Origin: Candidatus Pseudobacter hemicellulosilyticus
GTDB lineage: Bacteria > Bacteroidota > Bacteroidia > Chitinophagales > Chitinophagaceae
Assembly (NCBI GenBank): GCA_029202545.1
Contig: CP119311.1
Coordinates: forward strand, 496,001-560,000
Length of the DNA: 64,000 nucleotides
Direction: 5' to 3'
Shown here one piece after another: positions 53,295-61,637 of the stretch. Position 1 is the stretch's first letter, and each line of letters opens with the position of its first letter. The translations under genes and the position numbers were made by a program. The notes below the pieces were generated by a model. That model saw only the letters and a list, made by a program, of their open reading frames with translations. It had not been told where the DNA came from and did not search any database.

Positions 53295-53930
53295 ATGTCT
53301 GTAAATAACCGTCCTGCCAGTGAATGGCTTGCCAAACATGGCTTGCAGGAATCCCCTATTGCCACTTTTGCCAGAACTATTTACCCCATCAGTCTGGAAG
53401 CGCAGGAATACGCCAACCTGAAAAGTTTTCCCCGCCGCCTCAAAAAAAACGAAATGCTGGTCAATGCCGGAGAGATCTGTAACGCCCTTTATTTTGTTCA
53501 CAAAGGCATCCTGCGGGGCTTTGTGAAAGACAGTGTCAAGGATATCACCACCTGGATCACCGGAGAAAGATTCCTGGTCACTTCCATCACCAGCTTTGAT
53601 ATGCAGGTACCCGCTACCGAAAATATCCAGGCCATCGAGGACTGTGAACTAACGGGACTGCATTATGATGATCTCCAGTACATGTATGCGCATTTCCCGG
53701 AGATCAACATTGTTGGCCGCAAGATCCTGGAACTTTATTACCGGGATGCCGAAGAAAGGGCCTTCATTGCCCGGCTCACGGAAGCCACTTCCAAATACAA
53801 ACATTTTATTGCCACCAAAAGCCACCTGCTGAACCGGGTGCCCCTCAAACATATTGCCTCCTACCTGGGCATGACCCTGGAAACATTGAGCCGTATCCGG
53901 AGCAAACTCTCCCAGCAAGGCAAACCCTGA
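53295..53930 (+). CDS. Crp/Fnr-family transcriptional regulator
   Basis: A 211-residue regulator with an N-terminal cyclic-nucleotide-binding-like barrel (FPRRLKKNEMLVNAGEICNA, LYFVHKGILRGF) and a C-terminal helix-turn-helix (HIASYLGMTLETLSRIRSKL). The RxS residues that bind cAMP in true Crp are not evident, as in most Bacteroidota members, so the signal is unknown. ATG 53295 (MSVNNRP) is preferred to an upstream TTG. A small palindrome CCGGTT-AGC-AACCGG lies at 53961-53975, after the stop. Confidence 0.92.
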   Translation: MSVNNRPASEWLAKHGLQESPIATFARTIYPISLEAQEYANLKSFPRRLKKNEMLVNAGEICNALYFVHKGILRGFVKDSVKDITTWITGERFLVTSITSFDMQVPATENIQAIEDCELTGLHYDDLQYMYAHFPEINIVGRKILELYYRDAEERAFIARLTEATSKYKHFIATKSHLLNRVPLKHIASYLGMTLETLSRIRSKLSQQGKP

Positions 53931-53990
53931 GCATTTTTACCGACAAAACACCCCTGTTCACCGGTTAGCAACCGGAGATAGCGGCTTATA

Positions 53991-54023
53991 GCTTGCCGGC
54001 AAGCCCCTGGTCCTGTAGATTTG
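53991..54023 (+). promoter_or_regulatory. Promoter TTG-N20-TAGATTTG with overlapping palindrome
   Basis: TTG at 53993-53995 and TAGATTTG at 54016-54023 match the Bacteroidota consensus exactly, at 20-nt spacing. The 14-bp perfect palindrome GCTTGCCGGCAAGC (53991-54004) covers the -33 element, a position where a bound dimer would block or alter transcription. It drives the four-gene operon starting at 54040. Confidence 0.75.
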
Positions 54024-54039
54024 TGTAAAATTGATCTAC

Positions 54040-54834
54040 ATGCAAGACAACATATTTCCGGCACAGGAACAACACCGAAGAAGGGAAAGAAGGGGCAGGA
54101 AGCACAATAACCTCTGGGCAGGCCTCCTCCTGCTGGCTATCGGCAGCCTTCTCCTGATGCGGAAACTGGGCATGGCCATTCCCGGCTGGCTGTTCTCCTG
54201 GCCTATGATCCTCATTGTGGTAGGCCTCTTTGTGGGCGCCGCCAACCGCTTCCGGGATTTCAGCTGGATCATCCTGACCGGCATCGGTACTTTTTTCCTG
54301 ATAGACAGGCTGGTGCCGGGTGTTGATTTCGGTGATTTCATTTTCCCCGCCATCATCATTGGCGTGGGCCTGGCGGTGATCTTTGGCTCCCGCAGGCGCA
54401 GGCGCCGTCCACTGGACCCCCATGGCGAGCCACTCCCTTTAGCAGGACCCGGCCAGACCGGGACCACTAACGCACGCAGGGCTTACGACGATACCGATGA
54501 CACGCTGGACATCGCCTCCATTTTCGGAGGCATGAAGCGTATTATCTATTCCAAAAATTTCAAGGGCGGCGAAGTGGTCAATATTTTTGGCGGCTCTGAA
54601 CTGGACCTCACCAACGCAGACTTCAATGGTGTTATTGAAATAGAAATGGTGCAGATATTCGGTGGCGCCAAACTGATTGTCCCCGCTCACTGGGAAGTCC
54701 GGACCGGTGACGCCGTGGCTATTTTTGGCGGCTTTGATGACAAACGTTCCCGTCAGGCCATTACCAACCCGGACAAGGTCCTGATCATCCGCGGCACCAC
54801 CATTTTCGGCGGCCTCGATATCAAAAGCTTCTAA
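54040..54834 (+). CDS. LiaF-like membrane protein with IFGG beta-repeat domain
   Basis: A 264-residue protein. A basic N-terminus (HRRRERRGRKHNN) precedes four membrane helices (LWAGLLLLAIGSLLLMRKL, WPMILIVVGLFVGAA, then two more), followed by an Arg-rich loop and a C-terminal beta-helix-like domain. That domain carries five regular IFGG motifs (SIFGGMKR, NIFGGSEL, QIFGGAKL, AIFGGFDD, TIFGGLDI) about 20-30 residues apart. The layout matches LiaF-type cell-envelope stress proteins. In Firmicutes, LiaF restrains the LiaRS sensor; here a LytS/LytTR pair lies in the same operon, so a comparable restraint is plausible but unproven. ATG 54040 fits the promoter at 53993. Confidence 0.85.
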   Translation: MQDNIFPAQEQHRRRERRGRKHNNLWAGLLLLAIGSLLLMRKLGMAIPGWLFSWPMILIVVGLFVGAANRFRDFSWIILTGIGTFFLIDRLVPGVDFGDFIFPAIIIGVGLAVIFGSRRRRRRPLDPHGEPLPLAGPGQTGTTNARRAYDDTDDTLDIASIFGGMKRIIYSKNFKGGEVVNIFGGSELDLTNADFNGVIEIEMVQIFGGAKLIVPAHWEVRTGDAVAIFGGFDDKRSRQAITNPDKVLIIRGTTIFGGLDIKSF

Positions 54835-54866
54835 ATCCTGTTTCCTCTACTATTAAAACAAGCACT

Positions 54867-55226
54867 ATGAATTGGTATTTAGCCAAAGTCGTTTACCAGA
54901 TCGTTTGCGGTGACGGTGACCATACCCCGCAATTCGACGAACAGCTCCGGCTGATAGCAGCGGATGACGAACAAACTGCTTTTGCCAAAGCGAAACTGAT
55001 CGGCGAACAGGAGCAGGAAAGCTTTGTGAGCCAACGCTCCAAGCTGGTTCAATGGCAGTTCATCAATGTCAGCGAGCTGTATAAGATCAGCGCCCTGATC
55101 GATGGCGCCGAACTGTACTCCAAGATCAGGGAAACAGATAATCCCTGCGTGTACATTGAGCAGGTCAATAAAAAAGCGGCCCATATCCAATCCAATACCA
55201 CGCATAAATTCCTGCAACTGTTCTAA
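54867..55226 (+). CDS. DUF4288-family protein
   Basis: A 119-residue soluble protein. It starts WYLAKVVYQIVCGDGDHTPQ and has FDEQLRLIAADDEQTAFAKA and INVSELYKISALIDGAELYS, the conserved parts of DUF4288. Function is unknown. It lies 32 nt after the LiaF-like gene and 3 nt before the LytS-type kinase, so it is part of the same operon and may act in the same response. Confidence 0.85.
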   Translation: MNWYLAKVVYQIVCGDGDHTPQFDEQLRLIAADDEQTAFAKAKLIGEQEQESFVSQRSKLVQWQFINVSELYKISALIDGAELYSKIRETDNPCVYIEQVNKKAAHIQSNTTHKFLQLF

Positions 55227-55229
55227 CCT

Positions 55230-56246
55230 ATGACCTCCCTCAAAACCAAACTGCTGTTTATAGGCTTCTGGCTGGTATGGACCGCCATGCATATGGCTAT
55301 CTTCCTGCAATGGGATTTTGAGTGGACAGTAGCCCTGGCAGACGCACTGGTCACCAACCTGGTACTCCTGCTCATCTGCCTGGTGGTCAGTATCAATCTC
55401 CGCTTCTACCGGCCGCACCGGATCTATGTACTATCCCTCTGCGGCGGCTTCAGCTGGCTGGGCGTACTCTTTATTAAATACCTGCTGCAACATTTCCTGC
55501 CCAACGCAGGCGATGATTACCGCTACCTGATGGACAATTCCCTGGGCGTACGGTTTACAGTAGCCTTTCTCTTCAGCGGTGGCGCCGCCCTGCTCAGTGA
55601 ACTGTTCTATGCCCTGCAGGATAAACAGCAGCAGCAGAAAAGAAAGGACGAGGCCGAAAAACTTGCCCGGAACGCTGAGCTTTTCCAGCTGCGCCAGCAG
55701 CTGCAACCGCATTTCCTCTTCAACAGCCTCAATTCCATCAGCGCCCTCACCGGCAGCCAGCCGGCACAGGCCCGCAAAATGATCCAGCAGCTGTCCGACT
55801 TCCTGCGCGGCACCCTCAAACGGGAGGAACAGCAATGGATCAGCCTGGACGAAGAACTGCAGCACCTGCAGCTCTACCTGGATATTGAGAAAGTCCGGTT
55901 TGGCCACCGCCTCTCTACCGAACTCCAGCAGGACCCCAACACCGGCAAACTACAGATCCCGCATATGCTGCTGCAGCCCGTGATGGAGAACGCTATCAAG
56001 TTCGGCCTCTACGATACCATTGGCGACATCATTATCCGTCTGCACGCCACCCTGGAGCCCGGTTACCTGCTGCTCAGTATCCAGAACCCCTATGATCCTG
56101 AAACCGCCTCGCCAAAACATGGCACCGGCTTTGGCCTGCATTCTACCAAACGACGCCTCTACCTGCTGTATGGCCGCAACGACCTGGTGATCACCCATGC
56201 AGCCAATGCCGTTTTCACCACTACCATTAAAATACCACAGACATGA
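55230..56246 (+). CDS. LytS-type sensor histidine kinase
   Basis: A 338-residue kinase. Four N-terminal helices (LLFIGFWLVWTAMHMAIFL, LVTNLVLLLICLVVSINL and two more) without a large periplasmic domain, a coiled linker (KQQQQKRKDEAEKLARNAEL), the His-containing QLQPHFLFNSLNSISAL (His_kinase family), and an ATPase end with MLLQPVMENAIKFG and GTGFGLHSTKRRL. It phosphorylates a partner, almost surely the LytTR regulator whose ATG overlaps its stop by 4 nt. The sensed signal is likely at or in the membrane. Confidence 0.94.
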   Translation: MTSLKTKLLFIGFWLVWTAMHMAIFLQWDFEWTVALADALVTNLVLLLICLVVSINLRFYRPHRIYVLSLCGGFSWLGVLFIKYLLQHFLPNAGDDYRYLMDNSLGVRFTVAFLFSGGAALLSELFYALQDKQQQQKRKDEAEKLARNAELFQLRQQLQPHFLFNSLNSISALTGSQPAQARKMIQQLSDFLRGTLKREEQQWISLDEELQHLQLYLDIEKVRFGHRLSTELQQDPNTGKLQIPHMLLQPVMENAIKFGLYDTIGDIIIRLHATLEPGYLLLSIQNPYDPETASPKHGTGFGLHSTKRRLYLLYGRNDLVITHAANAVFTTTIKIPQT

Positions 56247-56986
56247 TCAAGGCAATTGTAATAGACGATGAACCGCTGGCAAGATCCATTGTGCTGGAAT
56301 ACCTCCAGCAACATCCTTCCATCACCGTAGTGCAGGAATGCAATGACGGTTTTGAAGGGGTCAAAGCTATCCAGCAGCACCAGCCTGATCTGCTCTTCCT
56401 GGATATACAGATGCCCAAGATCAATGGCTTTGAAATGCTGGAGCTGATAGAGCAGCCGCCGGCTGTTATCTTCACCACCGCCTTTGATGAATATGCTATC
56501 AAAGCATTTGAGAACCATGCTACGGATTACCTGCTAAAACCTTTCAGCCAGGAACGTTTTGATAAGGCGGTACACAAATGGCTGGAGCAGCGGGTACAGG
56601 CCACGCCCAGGCCGGATACCGCTCCCTTGCTGGAAGCCGCGTCACAGCAGGGCCCGCAGAGCCACCGCATTGTAGTGAAGACCGGCGGCCGGATCCGCAT
56701 TATTCCTATGGAGGATATTCATTTCCTGGAAGCGGCGGACGACTATGTAAAGATCCACACCAAAGAAGGCGTGCACCTGAAGAACAAGACCATGGCGCAT
56801 TTTGAAAGATCGCTGGACCCCGCGTTGTTTGTGCGCACCCACCGCTCCTTTTTTGTGAATGTGCAGCTGATCACGCGCCTGGATCCCTATGAGAAGGAAA
56901 GCTATTCCGCCCTGCTGACTACCGGCGCAAGAGTGCCGGTGAGCAAAACGGGGTATACGAAATTGAAGTCGGTGCTGGGGTTGTAA
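56243..56986 (+). CDS. LytTR-family response regulator
   Basis: A 247-residue regulator. The receiver has the acidic pair AIVIDDEPLARS, phospho-acceptor DLLFLDIQMPKINGFEML, and LLKPFSQERF. The C-terminal LytTR DNA-binding domain has IVVKTGGRIRIIPMEDIHFL, EAADDYVKIHTKEG and FVRTHRSFFVNV. It probably controls envelope-related genes, perhaps its own operon through the palindrome at 53991-54004; that link is inferred. It overlaps the kinase gene by 4 nt. Confidence 0.94.
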   Translation: MIKAIVIDDEPLARSIVLEYLQQHPSITVVQECNDGFEGVKAIQQHQPDLLFLDIQMPKINGFEMLELIEQPPAVIFTTAFDEYAIKAFENHATDYLLKPFSQERFDKAVHKWLEQRVQATPRPDTAPLLEAASQQGPQSHRIVVKTGGRIRIIPMEDIHFLEAADDYVKIHTKEGVHLKNKTMAHFERSLDPALFVRTHRSFFVNVQLITRLDPYEKESYSALLTTGARVPVSKTGYTKLKSVLGL

Positions 56987-57010
56987 GCTGCTTTAGCGGA
57001 TCAGCAACCG

Positions 57011-57325
57011 TTAATATTTGAAGCGGGAGGGATCCTGTTTAAAATTCCAGAATAACAGGACTGTTAGTTGCTTTTGACCTGGTCTGTAGTGGTAGACCAT
57101 CTGGGTATGCCTGTTAAGGATGCCTATACGGACATATTTTCTTTTTTGTGAAGGACGGCACATCTCAGGGAAAGACTTTAATGCAGATAGCATATCATTA
57201 ACATGCTTCACAAAATTACCAACCTCTCTCTCCGTCCATTCCTCACTTAGATAATCTACAATTTTGCTAAAAGTAAGTTTTGCACTGTCTGTCCATAAGA
57301 CCTCTTCAATTACTTCTTCAGCCAT
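57011..57325 (-). CDS. ParE/RelE-type toxin
   Basis: A 104-residue protein with the ParE/RelE superfamily fold: VLWTDSAKLTFSKIVDYLSE (helical start), AALKSFPEM-like segment, here SALKSFPEMCRPSQKRKYVR, then VYHYRPGQKQLTVLLFWNF, the closing strands. ParE members poison gyrase and RelE members cut mRNA; the residues seen do not decide which. It overlaps the upstream antitoxin gene by 16 nt, so the two are translationally coupled. Confidence 0.85.
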   Translation of the reverse strand: MAEEVIEEVLWTDSAKLTFSKIVDYLSEEWTEREVGNFVKHVNDMLSALKSFPEMCRPSQKRKYVRIGILNRHTQMVYHYRPGQKQLTVLLFWNFKQDPSRFKY

Positions 57326-57552
57326 TTTTTGTATTTTTTCATCACATCCTCATGAGCGGTCAGTTTTCCAGCTTTCATTTCTGCCAGTGACCGGTCAATA
57401 GCCTCCTGCTGCTCCATGCCTATTTCTTCCCACCAGTCCTGTTGTTCAGCAGCAAATGTCTTGACAACACTCAACACCGCCTGCTTTTGTTTTGCATTCA
57501 GGTGAGGAAGATATTGCGTGATCTGCTGGTCTATATGCATTGCTACTCCCAT
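57310..57552 (-). CDS. Antitoxin of the ParE/RelE pair
   Basis: An 80-residue helical protein. It begins MHIDQQITQYLPHLNAKQKQ within four residues of the chosen ATG, then VLSVVKTFA and an acidic/Trp segment (EQQDWWEEIG), with a toxin-wrapping tail (SLAEMKAGKLTAHEDVMKKY). The order, antitoxin then toxin with overlap, is the usual one. ATG 57552 is chosen; ATG 57540 is also possible. A matching promoter lies just upstream. Confidence 0.82.
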   Translation of the reverse strand: MGVAMHIDQQITQYLPHLNAKQKQAVLSVVKTFAAEQQDWWEEIGMEQQEAIDRSLAEMKAGKLTAHEDVMKKYKKWLKK

Positions 57553-57570
57553 GACTATTGATTTAATAAA

Positions 57571-57601
57571 CAAATTTACTTTTTTCAATACGTTTATCCA
57601 A
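57571..57601 (-). promoter_or_regulatory. Promoter TTG-N20-TAAATTTG of the toxin-antitoxin pair
   Basis: Minus-strand TTG (57599-57601) and TAAATTTG (57571-57578) match the consensus at 20-nt spacing, 19 nt before the antitoxin ATG. It lies just after the AraC gene stop. Confidence 0.75.
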
Positions 57602-57616
57602 AACGCAGGTATTTGC

Positions 57617-58597
57617 TTACTTCCCCCGGAAATACCTCGGGGAATATCCATAAAATTTCTTGAACACCACGGAAAAATTCGCCAGGTTATGATACCCCGT
57701 TAAGCGCGCCACCTGCTCCACAGGTATATGTGTTTCCAGCAGCAGGGCGCCGGCACGCTCCATCCTGGCCTCCAGCAGGAAATCAAAGATACCGGTGCCA
57801 TAGATCTTCTGGAAGCCACGTTTGAGCTTATGGGCTGTGAGGCCTTTCTTTCGCGCCAGCAGGTCAATGGAAAAGGACCTGTCCAGCTGCTTCAGGAGCA
57901 GGGACCGCACTTCGTAGATATTGCTCACTTCTTCAGCGCTCAGCTTTACCGGCGGTGGCGGCTCCACATGGGTAGCCCGCTGGATGGCCAGCAGCAGCAG
58001 CTCCCCCACTTTCAGGTCCAGGTACCATTGCCGCAGCGGGCCGGTATACCGGTTGCTGAGGATGCTGTTGAGGATGGCTACCATAGGCGGACTGGCCACC
58101 AGCGGGCCGGGACCCAGGGTGGCCGCTTCCCCTGCCGCCATCCGGCGCAGCAGGGTGGCCAGCGCCGGGTAATAAGCCGCCAGCGGCTCCAGCCGTTCCC
58201 GGGGCAGGAACAATTCCACGGTACTGTAGACAATGTCTTTCTCCACGCGCAACCGGGTCAATGGGTCCGGAGTATAGTAGATATGGTAAGACCGCTCATA
58301 GAAGTTCCAGTCTTCCAGGCCACCGGCGGAATAGGGAAAGCCACAGCGCAGCATAAAAGGGATACGCAGCTGATCAGGGAATCCTGACAGGAGAATGGTA
58401 TCCTGCTGCTGGGCCTGGTAGGTATTATACCACAAAGAATACCCGGTACCGGTCATTTCCTGCAACAGGAATTGCCCGTATGGGCCGGAAGCCACCAGGC
58501 ATAAGGTATCCGGCAGTTTATACTCCCAGAGACTGGTTGGGGAAATAGCAGACAAATAGATCTCGCCCGATTGCTCAGACAGCAATTTCAGCGGCAT
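57617..58597 (-). CDS. AraC-family transcriptional regulator
   Basis: A 326-residue regulator. The C-terminal ~100 residues hold two helix-turn-helix units: FSIDLLARKKGLTAHKLKRG and IPVEQVARLTGYHNLANFSV, ending in the family mark FKKFYGYSPRYFRGK. The N-terminal 200 residues are a poorly conserved, presumably ligand- or protein-binding domain. No target gene is obvious. The toxin-antitoxin pair follows on the same strand but has its own promoter. Confidence 0.92.
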   Translation of the reverse strand: MPLKLLSEQSGEIYLSAISPTSLWEYKLPDTLCLVASGPYGQFLLQEMTGTGYSLWYNTYQAQQQDTILLSGFPDQLRIPFMLRCGFPYSAGGLEDWNFYERSYHIYYTPDPLTRLRVEKDIVYSTVELFLPRERLEPLAAYYPALATLLRRMAAGEAATLGPGPLVASPPMVAILNSILSNRYTGPLRQWYLDLKVGELLLLAIQRATHVEPPPPVKLSAEEVSNIYEVRSLLLKQLDRSFSIDLLARKKGLTAHKLKRGFQKIYGTGIFDFLLEARMERAGALLLETHIPVEQVARLTGYHNLANFSVVFKKFYGYSPRYFRGK

Positions 58598-58940
58598 AGA
58601 AAAGGTTTAATGTGTTAATGGTCCAAAGTTGTAAATGTCGTACTTTTTTTCACTTCGAATGCCCGTTACTGTTAACAAAAAGTTACGCGGTGTCAGTAGA
58701 ATTCCCGTAAGAGTTTCCCATTATTTACGCTTACATGCTTTGAAGTAAATGGCCCATTTAAACCTGTACAGATTAGTTTGTTTAGCCAAATTACCTGAAT
58801 TTCCGTATCCCGATTACCAGTTGCCTGTCAACGGGACCGGGTTAGCAGTCTCTCCCCTCTGATAACGAACTGATAGTACAGTACAGTTTACCTATTTTGC
58901 TAAACATGGATAAGGCTCTGGTTAGGCATCATTAAACTTT
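58598..58940. other. 343-bp divergent gap between AraC and acetyltransferase-like genes
   Basis: No gene is seen. AT-rich, with partial -7-like sequences (TAGTTTG near 58773, TATTTTG near 58893) but no full consensus match. Confidence 0.4.
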
Positions 58941-59624
58941 ATGTCTATGTCTACAACCAGCTTAGTTTACCCGTTCACTTACCAGGTAAAAGCAGGTTCA
59001 AACGTGGCAAATCCTATGACCACCGGACCGGTTGAAATTGCCCGGAAATTGCTTTGCAAACCTGTCTCCTATGCCGCTGTGCAGCACCAGGTATGGACCA
59101 GATTCTTCCTGGAAAATCATTGCACAGTAACGATGCGATTGCTTTGCCTGACGACTGACCTGCCTGTGATTTACAACTGGCTCCCCTGGCGCTACACCAG
59201 GTTCCTGAAAAAAGAGGCCCATATCCGGCACCTGTACGAGACCTACTCCTGCGTAGGTGATTCGAGCTCCTCCCAATCCTTTTTGCTGTTATTGAATGAT
59301 GCCGCCATCGGCCAGGCCGACGTGCACCATGCCCTGCAGGATGATGTGAGCTCCTATTACACGGCCAGCCAGGGCGATTATCGCCTGGAACTCCTGATTG
59401 ACCCTGAAAAAGAAGTGCTGGATATTCCCCAGTACCTGCTGCAGACCTGCCAGGAATTCTTTTTCAGCTTCCAGGAAGTAGAGCGGCTGGTACTCCTGCT
59501 GGAAGAGGGTAATCCCCTGATCCAGAAACTGGAGAAAGCCGGATTCCGCTTTGAGGCCCGTATCATCAGTGCCGAAAAAACAGCCCTGCTGTATATCTGC
59601 TCCAGGGCCAGTATGCCATTGTAA
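58941..59624 (+). CDS. GNAT-like protein related to siderophore-type acyltransferases
   Basis: A 227-residue protein. From residue ~64 the pattern MRLLCLTTDLPVIYNWLPWR resembles the start of the IucB/AlcB acyltransferase family (R-x-L-x-x-x-x-D-L-x-x-x-x-x-W). Next come LLLLNDAAIGQADVHHAL, YRLELLIDPEK and the closing VERLVLLLEEGNPLIQKLEKAGF, typical of GNAT helices and strands. The acetyl-CoA loop is poorly conserved. The first 60 residues are extra. No siderophore genes lie nearby, so the acceptor is unknown. A strong terminator follows. Confidence 0.62.
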   Translation: MSMSTTSLVYPFTYQVKAGSNVANPMTTGPVEIARKLLCKPVSYAAVQHQVWTRFFLENHCTVTMRLLCLTTDLPVIYNWLPWRYTRFLKKEAHIRHLYETYSCVGDSSSSQSFLLLLNDAAIGQADVHHALQDDVSSYYTASQGDYRLELLIDPEKEVLDIPQYLLQTCQEFFFSFQEVERLVLLLEEGNPLIQKLEKAGFRFEARIISAEKTALLYICSRASMPL

Positions 59625-59632
59625 AAAACGAA

Positions 59633-59673
59633 AGAACGCGCAGCATTTCCTGCCTGCGCGTTCTCTTTTTTTT
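59633..59673 (+). terminator. Intrinsic terminator between convergent genes
   Basis: Perfect 11-bp stem AGAACGCGCAG / CTGCGCGTTCT with a 10-nt loop and eight T. It ends the acetyltransferase-like gene; the anmK stop is 19 bp beyond. Confidence 0.93.
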
Positions 59674-59691
59674 ATCTGTTGAATGCTTTTC

Positions 59692-60789
59692 TTAATCCTG
59701 TCCAACCCAGACAGCCCCGCCAATGCTATCCCGCTGTGAACCGGTCACCGAGCTGAAAACATTTTTTTCTTCCCGCCAGCGCAGTACACCGATCAGCGCC
59801 ATTACGATAGCCTCCTTAAAATCAACCAGCAGTTCATCCGGCACTACCACTTCCACACCAATTTCCTGCAGCTGGGATCGAAGCCGCTCTACCAGGAAAG
59901 TATTGTGCGCACCGCCGCCGGTGATCAGCAACCGCGCTTCGCCCGCAGCAGGCTTTTCGGCCAGTACGGCCTCCGCCGACCGCCTCACCTGTAGGGCGAT
60001 ATGCTCTACATAGGTCCGTAATTTATCTTCCAGAGAATAACTGGTCCCCATCAGCAGCGGGAACACCACATGTACCCCAAAATCATTGGCCAGCGATTTG
60101 GGCGCGGGCAAACGATAATATTCCAAATCGTTGAGCATCTCCAGCAGGTCCGGCTGCAGGCTGCCCGCAGCGGCCAGGGCTCCTCCTTCATCAAAGTGCA
60201 GCTGTCTTTTGGCAGCCAGCATATTGAGCACCCTGTTCCCCGGGCAAACATCAAAGGCGCTGTATTGACCCGGATGATTGTAGGACAGGTTGGCGATGCC
60301 GCCGATATTTAAAAAAAGATCATATTCTCCCAGTAATAATTTTTCACCCACCGGCACAATGGGAGCGCCCTGGCCACCCAACGCCACATCCATGGCACGG
60401 AGATCACTGACCACGTTGATGCCTGTTTCAGCAGCAATGGCTGCCCCGTCGCCCAGCTGGGCCGTCATGCGGCGGGAAGGCATGTGAAAGCTGGTATGGC
60501 CATGAGAAGCAATCAGCTGCACCTTGTATTGCAGACCGTGGCGATTGATGAATTCATTGACCTGCTGACCAATATAATGACCGTAGTCCGTATGCAGCAG
60601 CTGATAGTCCAGCGCATTCAGGCTGGTAGCGGTGCGCAGCTTTTCCACCCATTCCTCCGGATAAGGATAGGTGGCGGAGGCCAGTATCTCATACTGCCAC
60701 CGGCGGGCATTTTCATGTAATTCAACGAAAACGATGTCCAGCCCATCCAGGGCGCTGCCGCTCATGAGGCCTATTGTCCGGTATACCAT
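59692..60789 (-). CDS. anmK: Anhydro-N-acetylmuramic acid kinase
   Basis: A 365-residue kinase that cleaves and phosphorylates 1,6-anhydro-MurNAc to MurNAc-6-phosphate in cell-wall recycling. Signature elements are IGLMSGSALDGLDIV, LIASHGHTSFH, VVSDLRAMDVALGGQGAPIV, FLNIGGIANLSY and LITGGGAHNTFL. Family length is about 360-380. It is divergent from upp. No MurNAc-6-P etherase is in view. Confidence 0.95.
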   Translation of the reverse strand: MVYRTIGLMSGSALDGLDIVFVELHENARRWQYEILASATYPYPEEWVEKLRTATSLNALDYQLLHTDYGHYIGQQVNEFINRHGLQYKVQLIASHGHTSFHMPSRRMTAQLGDGAAIAAETGINVVSDLRAMDVALGGQGAPIVPVGEKLLLGEYDLFLNIGGIANLSYNHPGQYSAFDVCPGNRVLNMLAAKRQLHFDEGGALAAAGSLQPDLLEMLNDLEYYRLPAPKSLANDFGVHVVFPLLMGTSYSLEDKLRTYVEHIALQVRRSAEAVLAEKPAAGEARLLITGGGAHNTFLVERLRSQLQEIGVEVVVPDELLVDFKEAIVMALIGVLRWREEKNVFSSVTGSQRDSIGGAVWVGQD

Positions 60790-60823
60790 AGCGATTAAAT
60801 TTCAGATTTCAGTACGGAGGTTT

Positions 60824-60831
60824 TAGTTTTG
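60824..60831 (+). promoter_or_regulatory. -7 element TAGTTTTG of upp
   Basis: Perfect TAnnTTTG match, 46 nt before the upp ATG. No -33 TTG at normal spacing. Confidence 0.5.
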
Positions 60832-60877
60832 TTCACCAAATGTCAGCTATCGTTATTCAAAATCCAAAACTTATAGC

Positions 60878-61528
60878 ATGGTCATCAATCTAAGCGAACA
60901 GGATTCTCTGCTGGGTATGTGGGTCAGCGAACTGAGGGATGTGCAGACGCAGACAGACAGAATGCGCTTCCGGCGGAACCTGGAACGCATAGGAGAGATC
61001 GCGGCCTACAAGATCAGTGAACAAATGGAATATGTAGACCGGGAGATCCAGACACCACTGGGCACTTCCGTTTGCCGCGCGCTCAAAGAGCAGCCCGTGC
61101 TGGCCACTGTACTGCGCGCCGGCCTGCCCCTCCACCAGGGACTGCTCAATTATTTCGACAAGGCCGATAACGCCTTTATCTCCGCTTACCGCAAACACAA
61201 CCGGGACGGCTCTTTTGAGATCAGCCTGGAATATGTGTCCTGCCCCGAGCTGGAAGGCCGCGTCCTTATCATTGCCGATGCCATGCTGGCCACAGGCTCC
61301 TCCCTGGTCAAGACCATCCAGTACCTCCGGGATGAAGGTCACCCCAGTGAGATCCATATCGTCTGCGCCATCGCCTGCACCGTAGGTATTGAATTCGTAA
61401 AACGCAGCGAACCCAACGTCAAAATATGGTGTGGCGACATTGATGAAGAACTGACTGCCAAGGGCTATATTGTTCCCGGACTGGGTGATGCGGGCGACCT
61501 TGCCTACGGCACCAAGGTCCAGATGTAA
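60878..61528 (+). CDS. upp: Uracil phosphoribosyltransferase
   Basis: A 216-residue enzyme of pyrimidine salvage that makes UMP from uracil and PRPP. The PRPP loop is VLIIADAMLATGSSLVKTI, with the family's Met before the Thr-Gly-Ser, and the C-terminal uracil-binding end is GLGDAGDLAYGTK. ATVLRAGLPLHQGLLNYF is the conserved mid-region. Single gene, divergent from anmK. Confidence 0.95.
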   Translation: MVINLSEQDSLLGMWVSELRDVQTQTDRMRFRRNLERIGEIAAYKISEQMEYVDREIQTPLGTSVCRALKEQPVLATVLRAGLPLHQGLLNYFDKADNAFISAYRKHNRDGSFEISLEYVSCPELEGRVLIIADAMLATGSSLVKTIQYLRDEGHPSEIHIVCAIACTVGIEFVKRSEPNVKIWCGDIDEELTAKGYIVPGLGDAGDLAYGTKVQM

Positions 61529-61637
61529 GAATCGCCAGCCAAACCGGCAACCGACATAACATTACCATAAAACCTTCTCCGTTCTATATCGTCTTTTTTT
61601 TGTACTTTGTACACTGTAGTGCATCAATCTCCAACAC

